Positions 12,585 through 25,059 are shown, counted from the first letter of the stretch. The stretch: 64,000 nt of DNA from Schistosoma haematobium (GCF_000699445.3 NC_067195.1:81462569-81526568), one strand, 5' to 3'. Notes: generated by a model from the sequence alone, not told the origin. Translations and numbers: made by a program.

Positions 12585-13012
12585 TAACGGTAACTTGATA
12601 CATTGTAGTGGCATTGGGCACTAGCTACACAATCCTCAAAGCTGAACACGAGACAACTGGGAAAATACATATTCAATATTTAACGCGGAGAAATACCTAA
12701 CGATGGAGAAGGCGGGAAGAAGGTATTGAATGAATTGGAGTTGATCGGATGGCATGGCTCGGCCATGCAGGCGTGGTCCCTGCCGAATGTCACCTCATAT
12801 CTTCTATTCATAATAAATATATTGTTCTTTCTCTAGCATAACCTTGTTCTACATCATATACTGGTGATTCTTATGGTGAGACGAATTGGTGTAGACGATG
12901 ATGTGACTTCCTCGTAAGATCTTATAGATTAGGCAGTTATATCATGACAAATCTAAAATTTTAGGATTAGGTCTATTATTCGAGCAGTACTAATATCATA
13001 GTAGACCATAAT
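12585..13012 (+). repeat. Dispersed ~420-bp repeat, old RTE 3'-end type, copy 1
   Basis: Nearly the same sequence recurs at 25060-25474, with shared blocks such as ATTTAACGCGGAGAAATACC, GGCATGGCTCGGCCATGCAG and TTATAGATTAGGCAGTTATA. More diverged copies lie at ~13960-14350, ~23870-24300, and on the minus strand at ~18170-18443 and ~29040-29260. Three of the copies directly follow decayed RTE coding sequence. I therefore read it as the 3' end of an old RTE lineage, here 5'-truncated. Confidence 0.65.
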
Positions 13013-13394
13013 TCAACAACCTGACAGTGTGAGCATGCTGACGAGACAAATGTGAATGGTCTTATCAAACGTTTTAGGGAAGTCGAGGTATGACATCAAC
13101 CATCCACTTCGCGACCGAGGACGGTTGTTTAATAGTCTACCGCGGTCGATAGATTGGTTTTACAGGAGTGAGCCTTCCTGTGGAAAACTATTAAGACTGA
13201 ATAGTAAGCTGAGGCGAAACCGCAGTTAAATAATAACCCAGATAAAACTCAAAAAGAGATCTTCCAAACTTTAAGCTCGGGACAGATGCTTCGATTCAGA
13301 TATATTATTTTTGTTTCGTAAGGACACAGCAGAAGGTTTGCAAAATACAAATCCCTTCAGGACTACACCTCCCGTTCGCAAGGCACGCCTCAGT

Positions 13395-14350
13395 TAATTT
13401 GATACTCTGGACAATATTCAGGAAAGAAAGAACAAGAAGACAGAAACAGTAGATTACAGCTGAGAAGGAACAGATATATCAGTTAAAGCACAGGCAAAGT
13501 ACACAGAAGCAAACAAGAGGGTGGAAAAACATTAGAACCAACAAGCAGAAATAAATGAGGGAATTAGCAATGACATCAAAACACCATAAGAGAAGGAAGT
13601 ATTGGGCAAATACATGATACAAAAAAGAAGCTGGGTGGAAAATATGGTTAATCAAAGTGACCAGTCAAGAACAACGGCAAGTCGATCGCCGAGATTCAAG
13701 AACGGCGGAACAGATGGATAGGACACTTTGCAGATCTGTTGAATGAATTGGTCCCACCTAATCCACTGGACATCGAGGCAGCATACACCTTCCTGTCAAT
13801 GGTACATACGTAACAATGGAAGAAATCAGCATGGCTATCAAAGAAATTAAGGATGATGAATCAGCAGGACTAGGTGACGTATCATTTGGAGCACAAGTCA
13901 GACGTACAGACAACCGTAAAAATGCTTCACATTCTCTTCTGAAAGCTTTGAGAGGAATAACGAGTATCGTCAAACTGTTAAGAGAAATATGTTATCAAGA
14001 TACTAAAGATACCAAAGCGTATAATTACTGAGAAGATTTACATTCAATATGTAACACTAACAGAAGGTCAAGAATGGCAAAAGCGGGAAGGGTTGATCAA
14101 TATGGTATGACTCGACCATGCAGGCGTAGTCACCCCATGTAGCCTCTTCTTTCTGTATCGAATATATTACTCTCTGGGCAACCAGAAATGTGTTCGTTAG
14201 AAGTGTTAGACGTTATATTTCTGGTTGTCACCTAGGACGAATCAGTGCAGACTACAATGTAAATTCCACGTAAGATCTTATAGATTGGGTAGTCACATCA
14301 CTATGTGACTACAAGTTTGAGATTAGATCTATTATCATAGCACCAAAAAT
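13395..14350 (+). pseudogene. Old RTE (A') relic: linker/RT N-terminal part plus 3' end
   Basis: Frames on the plus strand resemble family A at 30880-31250. AQAKYTEANKRVEKH and FKNGGTDG are followed by EEISMAIKEIKDDESAG, corresponding to EEISMAIRQIKSGKAAG. From about 13960 the sequence continues directly into the dispersed ~420-bp 3'-end repeat, so most of the RT domain has been deleted. Stops and frameshifts throughout. Confidence 0.6.
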
Positions 14351-15787
14351 AAATGTGCTTATATCTAGGTAGACTATTATTCTTCATATTTTCCGAATTA
14401 TTGGGGTGTATATTTGTGAAATCTTATGGCTAGTATTAAAAGGCATATCTACACTACCAGATTAAAAGACCTAATATAAGAAAGCTGGATGGCCATGAGA
14501 CTGCCTTATCTGCATGATAATTCCTATAAGTCACATAATTGTTTACCCATAACGTGTCACCCAGAGTGCACTGCTTTGCATTGGCTTCTAAAGTAAAACT
14601 GCTTAGCCATGAAATCTCGATAATGCCCCCACTTCAGCCTTCACTATTTTTCACACACTAATCTAGGTAAATTTAAGTTGGGATATATTCGGCCTAAAGG
14701 ATAATGTGGTTGTGATTTACTGTCACCTCACAGCTACATTGACAATCTCCGGATGTCGTCGATCTTCGTTCTAACCCTTTTTTGTTTCCGAACACAATGA
14801 ATTTAAAATAATGGTTATGCAGTTTACTTTACAAACTGCAATTTGTAAAAACGACTTGGTAAACGTGTTTTAGAGCCCATAGAGTTCTAAACCCCTTAGC
14901 TGCGACCATGCGGCAGTGGGGTAGCAATGCATTTCTCAATCTGTCTCGGGATTTAGGATGCAGTTCATCTGGTCTTGTTGATGTTTCCGTGTCTAATGTG
15001 CTAAGTGACTTCAGTACGTCGTCTTTTGAAAGGTACGCTGTAAGCAGTAGCTAAAGTTTTGGGTAAAATGTAGCCAACCGGGCTTTTATAAGGATGGCAG
15101 TTGAGCGAAGAATTTCAGATTAAGCAGAAATTATGGACAAAACTAATTGTTAATGTTGGATATATTATGTGATAACTAGATGGAAACACTAAATCCAAAG
15201 TGAACTTGTGATTATTTGGAGAGAGAACTCAAATTTAGTACGACTTCCAGTTAGTTCTAAGGAAATGCCCGAAAATCTTGAAACGTCAGTTGATATTTTG
15301 TGAAATTTTTAGGAAAAATTCCTAGACATGTGACAAGTTGAAAAAAATTCGAGACTCCGATATATACTGGTTTTATTTTCGTGTTCTATTCAACATTTCT
15401 CACAGGATTTTCACTGAACCAGGGGTTTGAGTTTTGTTCAGAATTCTGTAGTGTGTAAAGTAGCATACATTACCTAATCACCTTTTCAGTTGGTCGATAT
15501 ACTCATTTAAAGTAAGTATCAAGAAATATGCATATGGTTACATGGTGTGTAGCAGTTTAAGAAAGCAAATTTTCGGTTTCCCTTTTATTACCGTGAATAT
15601 AGTAGCCTGTGTGCAAGCAATAAGTTATTCTTATATAAATATATCCTGACGCTCAAGCCGGACGGAAATTACAGAATCGTAGCTCTCTGAGGACAGAAAA
15701 GTGAGACACAGTAGCATTACTGTGTGGATGATTACAAACGAACTCTACAGTAAAAGAACATAATATAGTACCATCATAGCATAATAT
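14351..15787. other. No gene recognised
   Basis: No ORF of note on either strand and no clear repeat copy. AT-rich. Confidence 0.4.
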
Positions 15788-16130
15788 TGTAGCGGTAAAT
15801 AAATCCCCAAAATAAATAGCTCTGTATGTTTTCGACATTGGATGCTGACCATATGTTTTAATGGACTCACCTAGTTGAAGGCGCTCGGTCATGCATCCGC
15901 ACCAGACCACGTGTGGGAACGCCGTGCTCAACATCTACTGCAATCGCTAGCCAGACTAGATCAGACAATTCCAATATATAGACAATCGTCAAATACAACT
16001 TCTGATCTCCTCGATTCTGTCTTTTGATTTCTCTTGGTGGGTACGAGTTATATTAGGTGTTACTGGTAGAAGCGTTGTCAAACACTGAATACCTGTGCCA
16101 TCTTCAATATAATGTGAAGGCAAACGTTAA
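15788..16130 (+). repeat. Solo LTR-like copy of the Gypsy-associated repeat
   Basis: Starts TGTAGCGGTAAATAAATC like the copies at 6461 and 11275 and stays similar to the 6461 copy to about 16130. No gag or pol sequence lies on either side, as expected for a solo LTR left after recombination, or for a fragment. The ORF antisense to it at 15653-15934 is a shadow of the repeat. Confidence 0.45.
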
Positions 16131-16639
16131 TGCTTGGCTTTTTAGAGGCCCGTGGATCTGACACCATTTAGATGGCACGAATGTTTGTTATCACCTATCC
16201 TCGTATACACTCATCGACTTAATCACGTTAGTCAATAACGGAATTTAGATAAGTCAATTAACGAGAATGGCCTTTGAATACATATATTTTGTATGTAAAG
16301 TGAATGTAATAAAACAAAGCAAAATGACGCTCAGTGGAGATGGCTGGTAAGCCAACTACCCTTTAGCCAAGCCTTAATCAATATTTTTCCGCCTGCTTTA
16401 CCAAACAATTATCCTATATTATACGCTTCTTAATGCTTATTCTCGGATTGGCAAACTATACTTTATACTATAGTCAGTTAAAGCACTGCATCGATGCCTT
16501 ACCTACAGTCCATAACTTGTAACCGCCTGATAAGCTTGTAAAATGGTACTTATAGAAATAGTGTTTCCCAACAGTATGTGAAACACAGACGATCGTGTGA
16601 GGTATGATATACAACCAAAAATAAGCTTAAATGATCCTA

Positions 16640-16770
16640 ACAGCACGAAAGGAAGGAGGGTGGAGTTACTGACCGGCAAGCATTGATGGTGAGGGCGATG
16701 ACTTCAATCCCCCCATGTTTGTGGGGCAGAACATTTTGTTTGTATCAAGCCCTTTATATTTGAGAACAAG
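16640..16770 (+). repeat. Dispersed repeat, shared with 26380-26470
   Basis: Both copies share ACTGACC(A/G)GCAA, a GTGAG run, and CATGTTTGTGGGGC followed by GA..ATTTTGTTTG. The family is not recognised; ends are not defined. The AT-rich DNA between 16130 and 16640 and from 16770 to 17677 holds nothing else I can support. Confidence 0.4.
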
Positions 16771-17677
16771 TCAATCAACCTGTGATATTGAGATTTTCCT
16801 CCTACGCTCACCATTCAGACTCATGTTTCCAATTTTATGCTGGATTAGCTATTCTACTAAGACAACCTATAACATGTACTCGGACTATTACATTAAGACT
16901 ATGTGGCAGGCATCGGGTGAAAAAAAAGGAAAATCAGACAAAAAAAGACGTAGTTATTGGTTTACTTAACACTACTCTCTATTTGCACTTTCTGTTCTAA
17001 TAAACATCCTTTCTTATCCCAACCCTGACTTCCCTTCCTTAATTTGAACTTACTCCATCTTGGTGAATATCACAACTCATTATTCTTTATTACTGCATTT
17101 TCTCATTTGGAGCCTCTGATCACACTTACCCTAGCTAAAAGAGCTAGTACGAATTTATTCTGATAGTTCATCATACCTCTCTCTGTTCCACTACAAAATG
17201 TTAAGTACTGTTTATCATTCATATCCAAGGGCCTTGCTTCTCCTCAGTTTCTCTTTTTTCAGAATCTTGCTCTAAGGACACAGTTATGGAACTTTTGACA
17301 TCTGGAACAAACTTGAAGTAAGTGTCTTCTCAATGTCATAGTTCACAGCAAGCGTTCTTCGAGTCTACTTTATAACAACTATAAACTTTAAAATTTGCAT
17401 TGCATAGATACTTAGCACGACCAAAATCCTAACACAATTATGCCGAGATTGAATCTGGTATGTAACGTGGACGCGGTGCCACTTTGGAGAATATTTTAAG
17501 GATTATTCGGTATATCTGAAGAAATGAACTGATATTCACTTTTATAGACTATTTTTATTTAACATGCATACTGTGAAACAATGTGTTATAATTTATAGAT
17601 CATGCCTGTGAAAATGGCGTGTATCTGCCCTTGCAGAAATATATTATATTATTCGGATTGTAGCGTTAAATCCTATT

Positions 17678-17945
17678 TAGTGTCTGGTTATCATATGAAG
17701 CAGGGTTGAGCTGCACTGCACTGGTTATAAAGCTTAAACCTGGATGGTGTCTGATGCTCCTGGAAACTAGATTGAGCTATACTATTCAGGTTATAAGTTT
17801 TAAGCCTCTGTTGTCTGGCTCTTCTGCACGTGTGATTTAGCTGTGCTGCTCAGGTTATAAAGTTTAGGCCTAGGCAATGTCCAGCTCTCCTGTTAAACGG
17901 GATTAAGCTGTACTCTTTGGTTTGTCACGTGAAAATCTGGAAGGT
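17678..17945 (+). repeat. Minisatellite, ~65-bp unit, about four diverged copies
   Basis: Each unit carries a GATT(G/T)AGCTGTACTGCTC-like block, then GGTTATAAAGTTTAAGCCT, then GGTGTCTGGTTCTCCTG. Unit starts fall near 17705, 17770, 17830 and 17895. The units differ at many positions, so the array is old. Not coding. Confidence 0.75.
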
Positions 17946-18169
17946 GTCTGGTTCTCATGAAAAACAATGTAAAATTACTATAGCTTATAAGGGTATATTA
18001 TATAAATGTGTGAACTATAATATCCCTAACTAAAGCGCCATAAGTCGTTTCAACTTCAAAAATACGTCTTATTTTGTCTGTTATTATAATAATACTTCTA
18101 ACGAACTTAAACCATAGTTGTACAGTCCTGCCAGTTTTGTAAAATTACACTGCACTTCAAAGGTGAAAG

Positions 18170-18443
18170 GAAAGTCCCACACCTAAGGACACTGATTTCC
18201 CACTGATTAAATGTGGCTTGCATGTCTTCGGTATCACCACACAGTGAGTAGTTGGGACGTAAGCGAAAGTGAACGTGTAGAATTGTGGTCTACGTCGTTA
18301 CTAGTATTATGATAATAATAGACATGATCATAAATTGTGGATATGTAATGAGGTGACAGCCTAATCTATAAGATCTGACGTGGAAGTTACATCATTGTCT
18401 CTATTGAATCATCGTATCGTTACGATTGACAACGTGACATCTT
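18170..18443 (-). repeat. Dispersed RTE 3'-end repeat, minus orientation
   Basis: Read on the minus strand it carries the TTATAGATTAGGCTG and GATCATG...TATTATCA blocks of the ~420-bp family. It ends at the outer breakpoint of the inverted duplication (18444). Confidence 0.5.
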
Positions 18444-18785
18444 TCTGACTATTATTTGCAGTAGTTTAACTGCGACACTGGTGAGGCTGACAGGTCTGTA
18501 GTTTGATGGAAGTTGTCTTGGTCCTGTTTTATGTATTGGAGTGACGATTGAATCCTTGCAGTCCATATGTAACACACTTTGGTCAAGTGACATACTGAAT
18601 ATCGATTACCAAATCCTCTAAATGGCATGGAGAAATCTAGTAGAACTATGTGACCTAAACTCCTAGGCTCTAATAATAGAAGCAACTTACTACAATTAGT
18701 TATCAAGTTTATATTATATGGTCCACATGGAATAAACCCGTGTAGGGATTCAGAAAAACCAAATTTTCGGCAGATTTCGGAAACT
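18444..18785 (-). pseudogene. CR1-like RT N-terminal fragment inside the inverted duplication
   Basis: The minus-strand reading includes SIVTPIHKTGPRQLPSNYRP followed by VSLTSVAVKLLQ, the conserved RT block 1 of CR1-type elements. The same DNA lies at 31931-32272 on the plus strand, where the RT continues. Here it is cut at 18444 and joined to an unrelated repeat, so this copy lost its RT core. Confidence 0.7.
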
Positions 18786-21064
18786 TACCTACTTACTTTC
18801 GCCTGTTACTTCTAATGGAGCATAGGCCGCCGACCAGCATTCTGCAACCCACTCTGTCCTGGGCCTTCTTTTCTAGTTCCATCCAATTCTTGTTCATTCT
18901 CCTCATGTCTGTCTCTATTTTCTGGCGTAGTGTGTTCTTTTGTCTCTCACTTCTCCTTAAGCCTTGGGGATTCCATGTGAGGGCTTGCCTTGTGACGCAG
19001 TTGGGTGCTTGCCTCAATCTGTGTCCCATTCACTTCCAGTGATTCTTCCCGATTTCTTCCTCCGATAGGATCTGGTTTGTTCTCTCCCACAGTAGGTTGT
19101 TACTGATAGTGTTTGTATGATATTGACTGTCTTCTGAGGCACTCCATAGTATCGAAGACGCTTCCATAGTGTTGTTCTGTCCACGCTATCAAATGCCTTT
19201 TCGTAGTCAATGAAGTTGATGTAGAGTGATGAATTCCATTCAATTGATTGTTCCACAATGATCCGTAGAGTTGCGATTTGGTCTGTACACGATCGATCCT
19301 TACGGAATCCCGCCTGTTGGTCTCGAAGTTGGTTAACTACGCAGTCCTTCATTCTGTTTAACAACGCCTCGTTGAAGAGTGATTCCCCTGTAGTTATCAC
19401 AGTTGCTGAGATCGCCTTTCTTTGGTATTTTGACCAGAAGTCCTTCTTTTCAGTCTGTTGGTACTTGCTCCTGCTGCTTTGCCACTCTTGATTTGTCTGA
19501 TGGCCATGCTGATTTCTTCAATTGTTGGTGGGCTAACATTGGTTGGGAGGTCCGTGGGTGCTTCTTTGATGTTGGGTGGGTTCAGTGGAGCTGGTCGATT
19601 CAAGAGTTCCTTGAAGTGTTCTACCCACCGGTGTCGTTGTTCTTCAATGTTGGTGGTTATCTTGCCTTCCTTATTTTTCACTGGTCGTTCTGGTTTGCGG
19701 CGACTTCCAGAGAGTTTCTTTGTTATGTCATACAGTTGTCTCATGTTTCCTTCTCTTGCAGCCTTTTCCGCCGTCATTGCTAAATCTTCCACATACTTAC
19801 GTTTGTCGGTTCTGATGCTCCTCTTCACTTGCTTGTTAACTTTTGTGTACTCAGCTTGTGCCTTGGTTTTTTCTGCTTTTGTTCAGTGGTATTGATTGCT
19901 GCCTTCTTGCTCCTCCTTTCCTGAATCTTATCCAGTGTATTAACAGTGATCCATCCCTTGTGATGGTGCTTCTTGTGACCCAGAACCTCATGACATGTTG
20001 AAGTGATTGCCTCTGTGATCCCCTTCCAGTTGCTCTCCACAGTAGTTCCTTCTCCATTGAGTAGATCATGAAAGGCCTGGAACTTGTTGCTGAGGGCTAT
20101 CTTGAATTTGTTGAGTTTGTTAGTATCCTGGAGAAAGGCCGTATTGAACTTTTGTGATATTGTCCGCCCCATTGTCCAGTGCTTCTTGAATTTCAATTTC
20201 ATCTTGGCGACCAGCAAGTGATGATCTGATGCTATATCAGCTCCTCTCTTGGTTCTCACGTCCTCTATAGTCCTCCTGAACGTTTTCTTGATGCAAATAT
20301 GGTCGATTTGGTTTTGCGTTGTGTGATCCGGTGAAGTCCATGTGATTTTGTGAATGCGTTTATGTGGGAATATGGTGTCGCCTATGACCAGTTTATAGAA
20401 GGCACATAGGTTTGCAAATCTATCACCATTTTCGTTCCTTTCTCCCAGTCCGTGTCGTCCCACGATGTCTTCATATCCAGTGTTATCCGTTCCAACCTTG
20501 GCATTGGAATCTCCCATCGGAATGGTCAGGTGCTTTGTTGGGCACTTCTCGATGATTGACTGCAGCCTATTGTAGAATTGGTCTTTAGCGTCTTCATTGT
20601 AATCGTTGGTAGGCGCATAGCATTGGATGATGTTCATTGAAATGCCCTCTTTCTTTGTTTTGAAGGAGGCTTTGATGATCCTTAGTCCATGAGATTCCTA
20701 TCCTATAAGTGCCTTTTGTGTTTGTTTGGACAGCATCAATGCAACTCCTTGTGTATGTGGAGTATTTTCTTCTTCATGGCCGGAGTATAACAAAAGCTCC
20801 CCTGAAGCTAGTCGTTGTTTTCCAACTTGCGTCCAATGTGTTTCACTGATCCCAAGCACCTCTAGGTTGTATCTCCTCATTTATGCAGCGATTTAGAAGA
20901 CTCTCCCGGTCTCCCACATTGTACGAGTATTCCATGTACCTAAACAAATGGTTGCTTCGGTTGTCAGAAGGAGCATCGGCCTCGTAACTTTCGAAGGAAC
21001 TCGGCTTTCATCATGAGGCGTCATAGTTCTTCTAAATGAAGACCTTCTGACTCCCAGGGCAGAG
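18444..21064 (-). repeat. Left arm, main segment of the inverted duplication
   Basis: This segment is the reverse complement of 29655-32272. Mapped positions sum to 50716 from the outer end to about 21043 without shift; a single 3-nt difference lies at 21044-21046. I found only isolated substitutions, for example the codon at ~20510 (S here, F in the other arm) and one near 20574. It covers most of RTE copy A1 plus 342 bp of CR1-like flank, so it duplicates DNA beyond one transposon. Confidence 0.9.
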
Positions 21065-21214
21065 TTTAGAAGGTTTGAATAATTTTTTCTGGTTAGCGTT
21101 TTTTTAGCGAGTTAGTTTTCTACGGGATGGGGTCGCTAACCCCATGCCCAGCCCTCCTCCTTTATCCGGGCTTGGGACCGGCAGTAGCCTCCAGAGGGAT
21201 TTCAGGTGGATTTA
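18786..21214 (-). mobile_element. RTE-clade non-LTR retrotransposon, family A, copy A1, internally deleted
   Basis: The 5' end on the minus strand lies at about 21214 and the 3' end at 18786 in a degenerate TAAG-type tail. APE endonuclease fragments are at 20880-20698 (LGISETHWTQ) and 20637-19825 (YAPTND, GDSNAKVG, SDHHLLV). The RT N-terminal linker is at 19828-19397 and a fragment with QQAGFRKDRSCTDQIATLR and FIDYEKAFDSVDR at 19400-19014. Compared with copy A3, segments are missing after GKAAG and after VNIIQ; the second loss removes the YADD catalytic box. The C-terminus (LVGGLCS) is kept. An imperfect flanking repeat, GATTTCGGAAACT at 18773-18785 versus AATCTCGGAAAGT at 21215-21227, may be the target-site duplication. 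Not autonomous. Confidence 0.9.
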
Positions 21215-21227
21215 AATCTCGGAAAGT

Positions 21228-21682
21228 TTCATTTTTAATGTTTATGGACCTTCACAGCTGCCACGAGCAGGGAAATATATTCGCATTTTGAAACCTATGT
21301 AATTTTTTTTGAGACTGTTGAGTGACTGTGCATAAAAATCATATCAGGCACAGACTTTTGCAATGTGATTCGTCGCTTTACCCTTAAATGTGGCGTTATT
21401 CATCTTGATCTCTTCATCTGCGGATTCCATTGATCTTTGAGTCCTAGATGGAATGACTGCTAACCATTTTTTAGTTGTGGATTGAAGTACTTTTTCAGAG
21501 CTGGAAAGACTCATTACCACAGCAAGTAATTAAGCTAATAGTTCTGAACATTTTCGCCGCTTGTATTCTTGGTGTCAAATATTACCATTCTGACCACAAG
21601 AACAGCCTTGCTAGAAAACGCTAACCATAATAAACAATCCAAACTTTCCCCCCTAGTTGAGTGATCTTCATTTAGAAGAATT
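21228..21682. other. Unassigned DNA between two RTE copies
   Basis: No coding similarity recognised on either strand. It belongs to the block present in the left arm but missing from the right arm of the inverted duplication. Confidence 0.4.
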
Positions 21683-23755
21683 ATGACGCCTCATGGTGAA
21701 AGCCGATATTTTTCGGGAGTCACGAGTTCGATGTATCTTCTAAAAGCTAGAGCAACAGTTAAAATGGGTTCATGGAATGTTCGGAAAATGTGGGAGACCG
21801 GCGGGATCAGTCGGGTAGCTGCGGAGTTGGGGAGATGCAATCTGTCGGTTCTCAGAATCAACGCAACTCTTTGGAACTAGGTTGGACAGCAAAGGTTAGA
21901 TACGGGAGAGATGCTGCTGTACTCTGGTCACGAAGAGGAAAATACTACATACACTCATGGAGTTGTTCTGATGCTGTACAAAGAAGCACATAGAGCACTT
22001 ATTGGATGGGAGCCTCATGGACCAGGGACCATCAAAGCATTTTTCAGAACAAAACGGATGGAATTACAATGACGACGATAAAGATTGGTTTTAGGAGAGG
22101 CTGCAGTCAACCATAGAGAAGTAATCAGGAAAATATCTGACTACCCTAATTGGAGACCTAAACGCCAAAGTAAGAATGGACTACAATGGTTATGAAGATA
22201 TCATGGGACGACATAGACTGGCTATGAGAAAAGAAGGAGAATTGTGACATATTTGCAAATCTATGCGCATCCAACAAAATGGCTATAGACAGCACAATAT
22301 TTACTCAGAAGCTCATACACGAAGCCACATTGGTCTCACTGGATAACACTATAGAGAATCAGACCAATCATATTTGTAACACTAGAAAGTTCAGAAAGTC
22401 AATGGAAGAAGTGAGAACCACGAGAAGAGCTAATATAGCTTCAGACCACCATCAACTGGTAGTTGCCAAGATAAAATTTACGCTTAAGAAGCACCGGAGC
22501 CAGACGTAGAGGTAACCGAAAAAAGTATACTCTACGTTCTATTTTAAAAAATGTAGGAGAAGGAATAAGTGCCGACAGACTGGAAAGCAGGACATCTCAT
22601 CAAGATACAAAGGGAAGATCTCAAAAAGTGTGAGAACTATGGAGGCATCACACTACTATCGATAACAACAAAAGATTTCAACGGAGTTTCCCAGAACCGG
22701 ATGAAAGACTCAGTAGACATCCAGCTTTGTGATCAACAGGCTGGACTCCGAAAGGAACGGACATGTACAGACCAAATTGAGACACAACGGAACATTGTTG
22801 TGTGATCAGTTGAGCGGGACTCGTCACCATACATCGACTTCCTTGATTATGAGGAAGCATTTTACAGTGTGGGTAGAAGAACCTTACAGCACTTTCTTTC
22901 ACACTATGGTATAACTGAGATGATCGTCAACATAATTTGAAGTTAATACGACGGCATACATTGCAAAGTCGTGTATCGACGACAACTGACAGATACATTC
23001 CAAGTGAGGATCGGTGTCAGAAAACGTTGCTTGCTCTCTCGCTTACTCTTTCCTCTAATGGTTGATTGAATTGTGAAGATGTCGATATTTGGGGGAAGCA
23101 TGGAATAAAATGGATAGCTTGGATGCAACTAGACGATTTGGTACTTCATAGATGACCTGGTCCTTTTATTCCATCCACACGAACAAGTGCATATGACGAA
23201 AACTAGTGAGTCATCAGCTTTTGAAGCAGTAGACCTCAACATTCACAAGGGAGTTTACAACATCCTCAAATACAACATGGAGAACATCAACCCAATCGCA
23301 CTTGATGAAAGAGGTGAAATGTTCCACGTACCTGGTCAGCATCATCATCGATGAACAAGAATGACATGATGCGGAAGTAAGGGTAGGGATTAACATAGCA
23401 AGGGCAACATTCCTACGGTTGAACCACATTCGTAACTCAAAACAACTGCCAATCAATATCAAGATCACAATCTTCAATAAGAATGTCGAGACAGTTTTAC
23501 TATACGGTGCTGAAACCTCGAGGACTCCTGAAACCATCATCAAAAAAGCACAGGTATTTATAAACAATTTTCTACGCAAGATACCGAATGTCTGTTGACT
23601 CGATACAATCAGCAACAGCCTACTGTGGGAGAGAACAAACCGGCTTCCATCTGGAGGGAAGAAAATGGAGGTGAATAGGACGCACATTACGGAAATCCCC
23701 AAACTGCATCACGAAGTAAGCGCTAACTTGGAATCGTGACTGGAAACGGAAAAGT
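21683..23755 (+). pseudogene. Old RTE (A') relic, endonuclease to C-terminus
   Basis: The plus strand carries decayed family-A-like protein in order. MGSWNVRKMWETG and LYSGHEEENTTYTHGV are followed by SDHHQLVVAKIK. Then come CENYGGITLLSITTK, QQAGLRKERTCTDQIETQR and a C-terminal part (RTLRKSPNCIT). Stops and frameshifts are frequent and the catalytic YADD region is not recognisable. It stands head-to-head with the younger copy A1 on the other strand. The last ~240 bp (23514-23755) recur inverted at 29413-29654. Confidence 0.8.
23514..23755 (-). repeat. Left arm, minor segment of the inverted duplication
   Basis: Reverse complement of 29413-29654 (mapped sums 53168). Identity is complete by eye over most of its length, with several mismatches only in the ~15 nt next to the inner breakpoint. 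Beyond 23755 the two arms differ completely. Confidence 0.85.
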
Positions 23756-23869
23756 GGGGGGTCTGGCTTAAATAATTAAGTAAATATTACCTTTTGAACA
23801 AACTGTACGTGATTCATCATGAAGTGAGGGAACAACACTACTGTATTGATAGGAACACTTGTTTTTGCT

Positions 23870-24300
23870 GCCGGTAATTAGTGTGCGTTGGTATTGGTCC
23901 TAACCACACAATCCTTAATTCTGGACATGAGATTACTTGGAAAATAGACATTCAACATTTAACACGGAGAGAAATCCAACAATGGTGAATGCATGAATAA
24001 TTCATTCATTTATTAGAATGGCGTGGCTCAGCCTTGAAGGCATGGTCATTCTTGTGTAGCTTATTTCTTTTATTTATATTACATACATTGTTCTATCTCC
24101 AGTTTATATGTTTTTTACAAACGCTAAACATTATATTACTGATGTTACGTTGTAACGAGTCAGAATATACAATTATGTGACTTCCATGTATTATCTTATA
24201 GATTAGGTTTTTACATCATTGCAAGTCTACAATCTTAAGATTAGGTCTATAATCACAGCAGTACTGATAACAAACTAGATCATAAATCAACAAGCGTATG
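23870..24300 (+). repeat. Dispersed RTE 3'-end repeat, diverged copy
   Basis: It has the CCACACAATCC, GGCGTGGCTCAGCC, TTATAGATTAGG and GATTAGGTCTATAAT blocks in the order of the 12585 copy. It follows the RTE relic on the same strand after ~110 bp, consistent with being that element's 3' end. Confidence 0.55.
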
Positions 24301-25059
24301 TCCGAACAGCTTTAATTTGGAAAAAACATTCGGAGGTGGCTGAGAATAAAAAGTAGGACATGGAGTAGTGTTACGTCCAAGTTTTGCTCGTTCCAGTTAT
24401 TGAAGTACGGACTTTCGATCTACTTGCAAATTACGAACCCAAATTAACAACAGAACCAAACTCCAATTTAGATACCAAATTTATTCGCAATTCACAAATA
24501 GTCGATCAAACGTCGTTCTAACAACAATAATTATAATAATTACAAAACAAACTTTCAATTTTGTAGGTTCCCGGAGCAAAAACTCCCAATACCAAACCAA
24601 TGACAAAGAGAAACCAAAATGTCTAAAATAAATGATATAAACAAACAAGTTCAAAGATTAAGTAAAACAAATACATCCAAAAACACAGTAAAATTATTGA
24701 TGTACAATAAAAAGGTTTTAATCAACCAAATGTCTTCAGTTCTCCCGTAACAAGTAGTTGTTGGCACAACACATTACTGAAAGTGATTTTCAGATAAATA
24801 TAACATCCGAGACATGTATATCTTACGTAGTCCTTTTTACTGGCAGGCTCGAAGTGACCAGGACATCGGGCTTCTTGGAGAATTTACTTCCATAAGAAAT
24901 GTAAAATTACGCGTTTCATAGCCGAATACATCCGGGATTTTTTGAAACTGGTAATGTTATATCCTAGTGAAGATTAAACTACCGATAACTTCTGAGAACT
25001 ATTAATGGACTAATATATATTCCCATTTTATAATTGTTCAGTGACTAGATTATGTATAT
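24301..25059. other. No gene recognised
   Basis: AT-rich spacer of the inverted duplication; no ORF of note and no repeat identified. Confidence 0.4.

Noticed and set aside
19403..19895. ORFs of 126 and 145 codons on the plus strand, antisense to RTE copy A1 (and the equivalents at 30821-31313 and 50999-51583)
   Set aside because: They are complementary-strand shadows of the RTE linker/RT frame, and the same shadow appears in every copy. No independent domain.
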